From: Lacipirellula limnantheis
GTDB lineage: Bacteria; Planctomycetota; Planctomycetia; Pirellulales; Lacipirellulaceae
Assembly (NCBI RefSeq): GCF_007746075.1
Contig: NZ_CP036339.1
Coordinates: 3,749,786 to 3,813,785, forward strand
DNA length: 64,000 nucleotides
Reading direction: 5' to 3'
Positions 50,235-57,894 of this stretch are shown here, piece by piece. The notes beneath the pieces are model-generated. The model made no database searches and was not told the origin of the DNA. It was given only the letters and a program-made list of their open reading frames with translations. Position 1 is the first letter of the stretch. Every line of letters starts with the position of its first letter. The position numbers were made by a program, and so were the translations under genes.

Positions 50235-51833
50235 TCATGACGCTGCCGCGGCGGCTGGGCGACGGCTCTTGCGCTGGCCTCGACGCTGTTGCTGTTTGGC
50301 GCTTTGCTGGGCGACGATTTGCGGCTTGGCTTCGGGCTCTTTGGCGAGGATTGCGCGAAGCTCAGCGACCACTTCGGGTCGATCCGCGGCGAGGTTGCGC
50401 GATTCTTCGGGATCGGTCTGGTAGTCGTAGAGTTCGAATATCGCTTCAGCGGGCGGCGCGCCGGGGATTTTCCATTCGACGAGGCGATAGCGGTCGGTGC
50501 GGACGGCGCGGCCGAGGCGCTGGCCGCGCGGGAAGACGTGAATCGCGACCCCGTCGGTGTGCGCCTGGGGATCGTTCAAGACAGGGACGAGGCTGGCGCC
50601 CTCGAGTTCGTACGGGAGGTCGAGGCCGGCGAGATCGCAAAGCGTGGGGTAGAGATCGACCGATTCGACGAGTTCGTTGCTCGCCTCGCCGGCACGGGCG
50701 CCGCTGGGAAGGTTGATGATCAGCGGGATGCGAGCGGCCTGCTGATAATTGGTGTGCTTGCACCACATGCCATGGTCGCCGAGGTGCCAACCATGGTCGC
50801 CCCAGAGGATGACGATGGTGTTTTTATCGAGACCGTTGGCCTGGATCGCGTCGAGGACCTTGCCGATCTGGGCGTCGGTATAACTGGTGGCGGCGTAGTA
50901 GCCGTGGATCAGCTGGCGCTGCATCGCGTCGTCAACGGGGCCGGTTTGGGGCCCGCCTTTGTAGTTGCGCAGTTCACGCCAGTCGGTCGCTGCAAAATTG
51001 GGCGCGCCTTCCGGAGGTTGTCGGAGCTTGGCGAGGCCGAACTTGGCAGGGTCGTAGAGGTCCCAGTATTTTTTCGGCGCGCAGAAGGGTAGGTGGGGCT
51101 TCACGAAGCCGACGGAGAGGAAGAACGGTTCGTCGGGGGTTTCCGCCGCGGCCGCGATGCGCTCGACGGCGCGGGCGGCTACCTGGCCGTCGGCGTAGGA
51201 GTCGTCGGCGACTTCGGCCGATTCGTACGCGGCCCCGCGCGGCAGGCGGCTGGCTTGCGGCGCGGGGACGTTGGTGAACAGGGCTTCTTCGCGGGTTCCT
51301 TGCTCCGGGCGATTCTCGGGGAGGACGTAGTCGCCCCTGCCGCGGAAGTGGGGGGTGCTCCAGGAGGCTTTGTCGTTCACGTTGCCGTGGCCGACGTGAA
51401 AAATCTTGCCGAAGGCCTCGGTGCGGTAGCCGTTGTTCTTGAAGTGTTGCGGCAGCGTGACGGCGTCGGGCCTGGCTTGGCGAAAGTTGGTCGGCAGGTC
51501 GTAAATGCCGAGCGTTTGCGGGCGCAGGCCGGTAAGGAGAGCATTGCGCGAAGGGGAGCAGACGGCCTGATTGCAGTAGGCGACGTCGAAGCGGACGCCT
51601 CTTGCGGCAAGCCGATCGATGTTGGGCGTGACGGCCAGCGGATCGCCGTAGCAGCCGATGACGGGCTTCAGGTCGTCGACGCAGCTCAGCAGGACGTTGG
51701 GGCGGCTCGGCGTGCCGTCGGCGGCGTCTGCGTTCGCGGCCGCTGTGTCACGAGGCATCGATCCGGCAAATGTGACGGTCAGCAGTGCGCCAATCACGGC
51801 GTCGGCGCGTAAGCGTGAAACCAAGTGAGTCAT
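50235..51833 (-). CDS. exported sulfatase with CSPSR active site (iduronate-2-sulfatase-like)
   Basis: 532 residues from ATG 51833. The signal peptide is followed by SRPNVLLSCVDDLKP with the metal-binding Asp53-Asp54. The formylglycine motif C92-S-P-S-R96 is within NQAVCSPSRNALLTG, and later there is VILWGDHGWHLGDHGMWCKH. The type-I sulfatase Cys must be oxidised by a formylglycine-generating enzyme or anSME encoded elsewhere. The overall sequence resembles iduronate-2-sulfatase-type planctomycete sulfatases, expected to desulfate glycans. The Lys/Arg-rich C-terminal tail is disordered. The gene is divergent from the IS element and the second sulfatase. Confidence 0.92.
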   Translation of the reverse strand: MTHLVSRLRADAVIGALLTVTFAGSMPRDTAAANADAADGTPSRPNVLLSCVDDLKPVIGCYGDPLAVTPNIDRLAARGVRFDVAYCNQAVCSPSRNALLTGLRPQTLGIYDLPTNFRQARPDAVTLPQHFKNNGYRTEAFGKIFHVGHGNVNDKASWSTPHFRGRGDYVLPENRPEQGTREEALFTNVPAPQASRLPRGAAYESAEVADDSYADGQVAARAVERIAAAAETPDEPFFLSVGFVKPHLPFCAPKKYWDLYDPAKFGLAKLRQPPEGAPNFAATDWRELRNYKGGPQTGPVDDAMQRQLIHGYYAATSYTDAQIGKVLDAIQANGLDKNTIVILWGDHGWHLGDHGMWCKHTNYQQAARIPLIINLPSGARAGEASNELVESVDLYPTLCDLAGLDLPYELEGASLVPVLNDPQAHTDGVAIHVFPRGQRLGRAVRTDRYRLVEWKIPGAPPAEAIFELYDYQTDPEESRNLAADRPEVVAELRAILAKEPEAKPQIVAQQSAKQQQRRGQRKSRRPAAAAAS

Positions 51834-51955
51834 GGCAATACAGAATCGCAAAATTGAGTCGCTGCGGCTGCCGCTAGTTGGCCTGTGTGATTACGATCGT
51901 GTGTGTCTGCATCGCGCCGCCGCGTGAACGCGATGACGTTTGCAGTCGTTTAGTT

Positions 51956-52872
51956 TAGAAGCTGTTTCACAAGTGCATTGAGTTAAGATTGCGCCCTGGA
52001 AGGAGTTACGATTCAATGGTCGTTGAAAGGAGTCCTTTCGATGGCCAAGACGTATGCGGCATCGTACGAACCGATGTTGACGGACGAGCAGTGGACGAAG
52101 CTCGCTCCGCTGTTTCCAGAGCCAGTCCGCTCAGCGCGCGGGGGACAGACGCCGATCGACAATCGGCATTGTTTCGAAGGCATTCTGTGGATGTTGCGGT
52201 ACGGCGCGGCGTGGAAGGCGTTGCCCAGGGGGTATCCTTCGGCGAGCACCTGCTGGCGGCGGCTGCAAGACTGGGCCGACGACGACGTGCTGGAGGAAGC
52301 GTGGCGTGTTCTGCTAGGGGAGCTCGACCAGCGAGGTCGCTTGGTCTGGGAGGAATGCTTCGCGGATGCGACGTTCATTCCGGCGAAAAAAGGGGGGCTC
52401 GAATCGGGAAAACCAAGCGCGGCAAAGGCACGAAGCTGGTGGTGGTGGCGGATGGCGAGGGCGTACCTCTGGGGCTGTGCGTCGAGTCGGCCTCGCCCCA
52501 CGAAAGCACGCTCATCGAAGCCACGCTCGACGACGTGAACGTGCCGCGTCGAGATCGTCGTCGTTCGCCGCGGAAGGTCACGCGCTTGATCTACGACAGG
52601 GCGGCCGACAGCGACCCGCTGCGAAAGCGCCTGGAAGAACGAGGGGTGGAATTGATCTGTCCGCATCGCGTGAACCGCCGCAAACCGAAACTTCAGGACG
52701 GGCGAAAACTCAGGCGCTACCGACGCCGTTGGAAAATCGAACGCACCTTCGCCTGGCTCCAGAATTACCGACGACTCGCCATCCGCTACGAACGAAAACC
52801 CCAACTCTTCCAAGCCTTCGTGCACGTCGCCTGCTTACTCATCACTCTCAAACGGTTGTGAAACAGCTTCTA
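51956..52872. mobile_element. IS5/IS427-type insertion sequence with 2-bp target duplication
   Basis: The element itself is 51958-52870, 913 bp, with perfect 15-bp terminal inverted repeats: GAAGCTGTTTCACAA at 51958-51972 and its complement at 52856-52870. TA on each side (51956-51957 and 52871-52872) is the likely target-site duplication. It carries one transposase in two overlapping frames. It sits between two divergent sulfatase genes, only 29 bases from the start of the downstream one, so it separates that gene from whatever upstream sequence it had. Confidence 0.92.
52041..52861 (+). CDS. IS5/IS427-type transposase, two frames joined by -1 frameshift
   Basis: The first frame, from ATG 52041 with AAAGGAG just upstream, encodes the N-terminal HTH-like domain (MLTDEQWTKLAPLFPEP) and the first catalytic Asp in ECFADATFIPAKK. 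At 52386-52397 lies a run of six A then six G. After it the frame must change by -1 to continue as RGARIGKTKRGKGTKLVVVADG. The second catalytic Asp is in DRAADSDPLR and the Glu in RRWKIERTFAWLQNYRRL, completing the DDE set. This is the arrangement of IS427-type elements that make their transposase by programmed frameshifting. The second frame ends at 52861, inside the right inverted repeat. Confidence 0.88.
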
Positions 52873-52899
52873 ACCACTTTGCCGTCGATGGGTTTCGAG

Positions 52900-54270
52900 A
52901 TGAGTCGATATTCTACATTCGTCACGCCGATCATGCTCGCGTTGCTGGCGGTCGCCGCGCCGTGCTCTGCACGTCAGCCAAACATCATTCTGATCATGGC
53001 TGATGATTTGGGTTACGAGACAATCACTGCGAATGGGGGCGAGTCCTATCAAACGCCGAATCTTGATGCGCTGGCGGCGGGCGGCGTAAGGTTCGAGGAG
53101 TGTTATGTTCAGCCATTGTGCACGCCGACGCGCGTGCAGCTGATGACTGGGCAATCTAATGTGCGGAACTACATAGAATTCGGCATGCTCGATCCAGAGG
53201 CGAAAACGTTCGCTCACTTGCTGAAAGAGGCCGGGTACGTGAAGGGAATTGCGGGCAAATGGCAGCTGGGACGGAAACCGGGATTGCCGCAACGCTTTGG
53301 CTTTGATGAATCGTGCCTCTGGCAGCAGACGCGTCGGCCGCCGCGCTACGCGAACCCTGGTCTGGAGTACAACGGCGAAGAGCGCAATTTCACCAACGGA
53401 GAGTATGGGCCCGATCTGGTGAACGACTTTGCGATCGACTTCGTTACGCGGCACAAGGAGCAGCCGTTTCTGCTCTATTACCCGATGTTGCTGACGCATG
53501 GGCCTTATGTGCCGACGCCTGACAGCGCCGACTGGAATCCGGAGGCGAAGAGCGAGGAAGAAGATCATGCGCCGCAGCACTTCGGTGAAATGGTTGCTTA
53601 CATGGACAAGCTGGTCGGCAATCTGACGGCGAAGTTGGATGAGCTGGGAATTCGTGAGGAGACGATCATCATTTTCCTCGGTGACAATGGAACTGGCGCG
53701 GGGACGGTGTCGCAGTTTCAGGGGAAGCCTTACGAGGGCGGGAAGGGAACGACCACCGCGCGCGGCATGCATGTGCCGCTGATTGTGAATTGGCGGGGGC
53801 ATGTTCCCGCGGGCGGAGTGAACGACGATTTGATTTCGAGCGTTGATTTCTTGCCGACCCTGTGCGCTGCTGCGGGCGTGGCGCCGACTGAATCAATGAC
53901 GCTCGACGGACAGAGTTTCTGGCCGCAAGCCTTAGGCGAGGAGGGTTCGCCGCGAACTTGGCTGTACTCCTGGTACTCTCAGGACGGCGGCGAGCAGCGG
54001 AAGCGCGAGTTCGCGATGACGAAAGAATACAAGCTCTATCGCGACGGACAGTTGTTCGATTTGAAGGCCGATCCGCTAGAGGCAGGGAAGCCGATCGATC
54101 GAGCGGCTTGGAATGATCGCCAGCAGGAAGTAGCGAAGGAGTTGGGCGCCGTGCTGGCGTCATATGCCAACGCGCGGCCGGCGGCCTTGATTAAGCCAGG
54201 AGAGCCCGCGACGAAAGCGAATCGGCAGCGAGCCGCTCGACGCAAGGACGCGGCGGCGAAGGTGGAGTAG
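52900..54270 (+). CDS. exported arylsulfatase with CTPTR active site
   Basis: 456 residues from ATG 52900; ATG 52888 is an alternative four codons upstream. After the signal peptide (about 1-24) come the metal-binding Asp35-Asp36 in LIMADDLGYE and C74-T-P-T-R78 in YVQPLCTPTRVQLMTG, the formylglycine motif. VAYMDKLVGNLTAKL and IFLGDNGTGAG follow. The Thr form CTPTR is a normal type-I sulfatase variant and needs formylglycine formation. The C-terminal ~40 residues are Ala/Lys/Arg-rich. The insertion sequence ends 29 bases upstream, so expression may depend on the IS or on a promoter within it. Confidence 0.92.
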   Translation: MSRYSTFVTPIMLALLAVAAPCSARQPNIILIMADDLGYETITANGGESYQTPNLDALAAGGVRFEECYVQPLCTPTRVQLMTGQSNVRNYIEFGMLDPEAKTFAHLLKEAGYVKGIAGKWQLGRKPGLPQRFGFDESCLWQQTRRPPRYANPGLEYNGEERNFTNGEYGPDLVNDFAIDFVTRHKEQPFLLYYPMLLTHGPYVPTPDSADWNPEAKSEEEDHAPQHFGEMVAYMDKLVGNLTAKLDELGIREETIIIFLGDNGTGAGTVSQFQGKPYEGGKGTTTARGMHVPLIVNWRGHVPAGGVNDDLISSVDFLPTLCAAAGVAPTESMTLDGQSFWPQALGEEGSPRTWLYSWYSQDGGEQRKREFAMTKEYKLYRDGQLFDLKADPLEAGKPIDRAAWNDRQQEVAKELGAVLASYANARPAALIKPGEPATKANRQRAARRKDAAAKVE

Positions 54271-54414
54271 GAGCGAGCGTTGTGGGGCGATCTTTGCAGA
54301 CAGTCCGCGACCAACTAAAGAGGCGAAGCGGCGGCCGAGCGGCCGTAACGGCGCGACCCGGCGGCGCTTCATTTTCTCGTGTCTCTCGAACCATGATCGC
54401 CGATTAGGGCGGCG

Positions 54415-54843
54415 CTAACTTGCCAGCTTCGCATCAAGCGAAATCTCGGCGCCGGCTAGCACCTTCGAGACGGGACAATTCTCCTTGGCGGCCTTGGCGA
54501 TCTCCTGAAACTTCGCGTCGTCGAGGCCCGCGACCTTGACGGCGGTTTTCAGTTTGATGGTGGGAATGCGGAAGCCATCGCCTTCTTTGACCAGTGCGAC
54601 TTCGGCGGTCGTCTCGATCTTCTCGGGCGGATGGCCGGCCTTGGTGAGCGCGCCGCTGAGGGCCATCGAGAAGCAGCCGGCGTGGGCGGCGGCGATGAGC
54701 TCCTCGGGGTTGGTCCCTTTGCCGTCTTCAAAACGGGACTTAAATGAATAGGGACCCTCCCAAGCGCCGGAGCCGATTTTCATCGTGCCGTTGCCGGACA
54801 TGATATCGCCGTTCCAGACGGCGGTGGAGGAGCGTGCGGGCAT
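54415..54843 (-). CDS. OsmC/Ohr family peroxidase
   Basis: 142 residues from ATG 54843, preceded by AGGAA. The two family cysteines are present: Cys57 in AAAHAGCFSMALSG and Cys123 in ENCPVSKVLAG. They form the redox pair that reduces organic hydroperoxides. Pro/Lys-rich VKEGDGFRIPTIKL is the linking strand region. It is cytoplasmic and dimeric in known members. A role in oxidative or osmotic stress is inferred from the family. No regulator (OhrR) is adjacent. Confidence 0.92.
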   Translation of the reverse strand: MPARSSTAVWNGDIMSGNGTMKIGSGAWEGPYSFKSRFEDGKGTNPEELIAAAHAGCFSMALSGALTKAGHPPEKIETTAEVALVKEGDGFRIPTIKLKTAVKVAGLDDAKFQEIAKAAKENCPVSKVLAGAEISLDAKLAS

Positions 54844-55201
54844 GGCGAGGTTCCTTGCGTAGGGTGACGTCCCCGTCATCGGGGGAGGGGGGGAAAATTG
54901 GAGGGCGATTGACCGCGAGAGTGGGCACGATCGGTCCAGTGCGAGCGGACGGATCGCGCCAATCCTTGCGGCCGGCAGCGAACATTGTAGCGTTTTCGCC
55001 CGTACGGAATGCTAGATTCTAGGGAGGGGAGAACTGCGCGTGGAGGGCTACGGAGGCATACCGCAGCGGCACGTGCCTTGCTCTGAGGAGTTGACTCGAA
55101 GCTCGTCGTTAGCCATTTCTCCAGTAGACAGTCTTCAATGAGCCGGTTTGGTTGGCGCTCCCCCGCGATGGCAGGGCAGCGCTAAGGGAAGGAAACTCAA
55201 G
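54844..55201. other. divergent intergenic region
   Basis: About 358 bases between the OsmC gene (minus) and the hibernation factor gene (plus). A short CCCC/GGGG hairpin lies at about 54873-54886. No gene and no clear promoter hexamers were found. Confidence 0.4.
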
Positions 55202-55591
55202 ATGCAGATTCATGTGCATACCGACAATCATGTCCAAGGGAGCGCCGGCCTGACGGCGCACGTCGAAGCGGTAGTCCAGGAGGCGCTCGACCGATTCGGA
55301 AACCGCGTCATTCGGGTGGAAGTTCACCTGGGCGACGAGAATGGCCACAAAAAGAGTGATCAAGACAAGCGTTGCGGCATGGAGGCGCGGCTTTCCAACC
55401 TGGCGCCGATCGCAGTGGCAGCGCATGGCGATACGCTGGACATGGCGATCAGCGGGGCGATCGATAAGTTGGTCCGCACGATTGATCGAACGCTCGACAA
55501 GAAGTTTGGTGCCAAGGGGCGGACGTCAACGGCCGAGTTTGCCAGCGCCGACGATGTCGAGACGGAAGAGTTCTTAGCGACCGACGAGTAA
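55202..55591 (+). CDS. HPF/RaiA-type ribosome hibernation factor
   Basis: 129 residues from ATG 55202; the frame is open upstream but without coding character. The N-terminal beta-alpha-beta core has MQIHVHTDNHV, VQEALDRFGNRVIRVEVHL and GDTLDMAISGAIDKLVRTIDR. The acidic C-terminal tail (ASADDVETEEFLATDE) replaces the dimerisation domain of long HPF, so this is the short form. It binds the 30S decoding site in stationary phase and inactivates ribosomes. GGAAGGAAACTC precedes the ATG as the ribosome site. Confidence 0.88.
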   Translation: MQIHVHTDNHVQGSAGLTAHVEAVVQEALDRFGNRVIRVEVHLGDENGHKKSDQDKRCGMEARLSNLAPIAVAAHGDTLDMAISGAIDKLVRTIDRTLDKKFGAKGRTSTAEFASADDVETEEFLATDE

Positions 55592-55661
55592 TCGCGCTCG
55601 CCAGCTGCCGGCCGCCAGATTGCGGAGCACGTCGCTCGGGCGTGCTCTGGCTGCGGCGGAG

Positions 55662-56372
55662 CTAGAACAAGTGGGTCTGGCGCGGCGTCTCGTCGGCAGC
55701 CTTGCTGCGCGACTGGAGCTCGCTCTCGGGGCGGCACTCCCAGATATCGGCGGGCGTCGGGCGCAGCAATTCCTCAAGCGGGCCGCGCTCAACAACGTCC
55801 GGGTTGAGCCATGCGGCGTACTGGGCTTCGCTGCTGAAGACGACCGGCATGCGCGGGTGCCCGACGCTGGCGACGACTTCGTTCGCGCTGGTGGTAAGAA
55901 TCGTACACGACTCGATCGTTTCGCCGTCGCCGCCGTGCCATCGTTCCCAAACGCCCGCCATCGCAAACGAGCGCGTTCGATTCCCGCGAAGCTCAAAGTA
56001 GTGTTTGCGCTCGAAGAAGGCGCTAGCCGGGATCAAGCAGCGGCGCGCGCGGAATGCCTGGCGGTAGGTCGGCTTCGCTTCGATGTCCTCGCTGCGGGCG
56101 TTGAAGCATTTGCGCTGGAAAGTGGTCCGCTTGGGCGTTTTGTCGGAGGGTTTCCACCAACTGGGGAGGAAGCCCCACTGCGCGGGCGCCAGAACCCGCT
56201 GGCCCGCGTCGTCCAGACGGATGTGGGGGACTAAATCGAGCGGGTAAAACCCCGCGTCGGGGAGGAGCATTTGGTAGTGATTGCCGCGTAGACTGAATTC
56301 GTCGTCCCAGGCGGTGACGATACTGCGCGATTCGCTCGTGCGGGTGCGTCCGGCGATGTAATGGTGGCACAT
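55662..56372 (-). CDS. SRAP family protein (YedK/HMCES), abasic-site DNA-protein crosslinker
   Basis: 236 residues. The catalytic Cys is at position 2 (MCHHYIAG instead of the usual MCGRY), and is exposed after removal of Met1. The other active-site residues fit: Asn91 in CFNARSED, Glu121 in SAFFERKH, and His172 in GHPRMPVVFS. The family covalently captures abasic sites in single-stranded DNA. A long insertion-free middle (APAQWGFLPSWWKP) is conserved. It is monocistronic as far as can be seen. The C-terminal ~20 residues are polar and disordered. Confidence 0.92.
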   Translation of the reverse strand: MCHHYIAGRTRTSESRSIVTAWDDEFSLRGNHYQMLLPDAGFYPLDLVPHIRLDDAGQRVLAPAQWGFLPSWWKPSDKTPKRTTFQRKCFNARSEDIEAKPTYRQAFRARRCLIPASAFFERKHYFELRGNRTRSFAMAGVWERWHGGDGETIESCTILTTSANEVVASVGHPRMPVVFSSEAQYAAWLNPDVVERGPLEELLRPTPADIWECRPESELQSRSKAADETPRQTHLF

Positions 56373-56650
56373 GGCTGCCTCGTTAAACTCGCGGTGGTCT
56401 GTCGGCGAATACTAGCATCGGCGGGGAGGAAAGTTGAGGCCCGCGGAAATCGGGGATCCCTTCGACTGATGAGGCGGCGCGCCGGCGCAGCGGCTGACAT
56501 GCCGCTGGTAAACCTTAGCGGTTAGGTCGAAGTTGCGGTCGCGTTTTGCCGATAGTCCTGGCAGGCGGCATCGACCGCTCGGCTGGCGCTTCACCGCAAG
56601 ACAATAGGTCCGTGGACGCGGTGCCGCGAACTCTTCTGCGGGGGCTAGTG

Positions 56651-57784
56651 ATGAGCGGAACTCTTCTGCGGGCGTCGCTGCACGCGCTGCTGTGGGGCGC
56701 TGTAACGACGAGCGGCGTTGTTCAAGCTGTCGAAGGGAACGTGGAGCAGGCGGCGTACTCGACGTTGCCGGTCACCGGACCGGCAGGGGCGCCGCTGGAG
56801 GGGCTCGTTCAGCCGGCTTCCAGCTCCAGCTCCAGCGGCGGCAACCGCGTGGAGGCGACGGCGGCGCTGCTCTACTTGCAGCCGCTCGCCGACAACTTGC
56901 AGTACGGCACGCAGGTGAGTCCTTTGCCCGCGCCGTCACCCCATTGGGTGAACCAGGCAGTCGATACCAGCCTGAGCCCCGCGTTCAGCGTCGGGCTGCG
57001 CTACATTGTGCCGGACAATGGCAACGACGTGCGGGCGACGTGGACGCATCTCAACGCGTCGAGCAGCGACTCGTTCGTGGCCGATGTGCAGCAATTCGCC
57101 GGGCCGCCCTACGAAATTGGACCCGACTCGAATCTTTACAACCTCGGCGACGGTTACGTCGATTTTGAGTACGACTCGGTGAACCTCGAGGCGGGACACC
57201 TCTGGACCGACGGCAGCCCGGCGCAGGTGCGACTCTTCGGCGGCTTGCAGTACGTCCGGATCAGCGAAGAACTGCGCGGGAGCTTCGCCAGCTACGACGG
57301 CGACTATGCTTCGTCGAACACGAACTCGTCGCTGTTCAACGGCGTTGGGCCGCGGGTGGGAGTGGAGGCGGGCATCGTCAAGGGGCGGCTCGACTTCCTG
57401 GGACAGGTCGCCGGCTCGGCGCTGGTGGGCCGGCAGGAGAACCGACTTGACTTTGAGGCGATTTCGCCTGATCTGGCGAACGTCGGCATCACGCCGCCGA
57501 ACCGGCAGTCGATTACGTCGCCCGACGCGACGCGGGTTATTCCGAGTATTGACTCCAAATTAGGCGCCGGGCTGACGATCCCGCTGGAGAACGGCAGCAT
57601 CATTCGCCTGGAGGGCGGCTATCAAGCCGCCGTCTACATCAACGCGATCAGTCAGTACGCGATCAGCGACGTGGTGGTGCCGCCGAACGTGCAGGGAATC
57701 GGCGTCTTCTTGGAATCGGCGTACCACCTGCACAACAACTTTGCGGTGCATGGGCCGTATGTGTCGGCGAGCTGGGTGTTTTAG
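56651..57784 (+). CDS. outer-membrane beta-barrel protein, Lpg1974 family
   Basis: 377 residues from ATG 56651; ATG precedes a signal peptide (MSGTLLRASLHALLWGAVTT) rather than the longer open frame from 56546. The mature part is a beta-barrel with alternating strands such as AFSVGLRYIVPDNGNDVRATW, RLFGGLQYVRI and RLEGGYQAAVYIN. It ends in a terminal aromatic residue (SASWVF), the usual outer-membrane assembly signal. The family is a pore-forming/porin-like group enlarged in planctomycetes. It converges with the large membrane gene, with a short hairpin between them. Confidence 0.85.
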   Translation: MSGTLLRASLHALLWGAVTTSGVVQAVEGNVEQAAYSTLPVTGPAGAPLEGLVQPASSSSSSGGNRVEATAALLYLQPLADNLQYGTQVSPLPAPSPHWVNQAVDTSLSPAFSVGLRYIVPDNGNDVRATWTHLNASSSDSFVADVQQFAGPPYEIGPDSNLYNLGDGYVDFEYDSVNLEAGHLWTDGSPAQVRLFGGLQYVRISEELRGSFASYDGDYASSNTNSSLFNGVGPRVGVEAGIVKGRLDFLGQVAGSALVGRQENRLDFEAISPDLANVGITPPNRQSITSPDATRVIPSIDSKLGAGLTIPLENGSIIRLEGGYQAAVYINAISQYAISDVVVPPNVQGIGVFLESAYHLHNNFAVHGPYVSASWVF

Positions 57785-57832
57785 CGGCGGCGTTTGGCGC
57801 GGCGCCCGCCTCGCTTGCGGCCCTGCTCGTTA

Positions 57833-57867
57833 CTCCCTCAAGGGGGAGGGAGCCACAAGAACCTTTT
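57833..57867. terminator. possible terminator between convergent genes
   Basis: A 7-bp stem, CTCCCTC (57833-57839) with GAGGGAG (57846-57852), is followed by a T-rich stretch (57863-57867) ten bases away. It is weak, but well placed between two convergent genes. Confidence 0.35.
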
Positions 57868-57894
57868 TCATCACCCCTTTCTTAACTCCGCACG

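Noticed and set aside
52366..52899. A frame running from the insertion sequence into the sulfatase gene, suggesting an IS-sulfatase fusion
   Set aside because: The upstream part is in neither transposase frame and has Arg-rich, meaningless composition; the sulfatase has its own ATG with a signal peptide.
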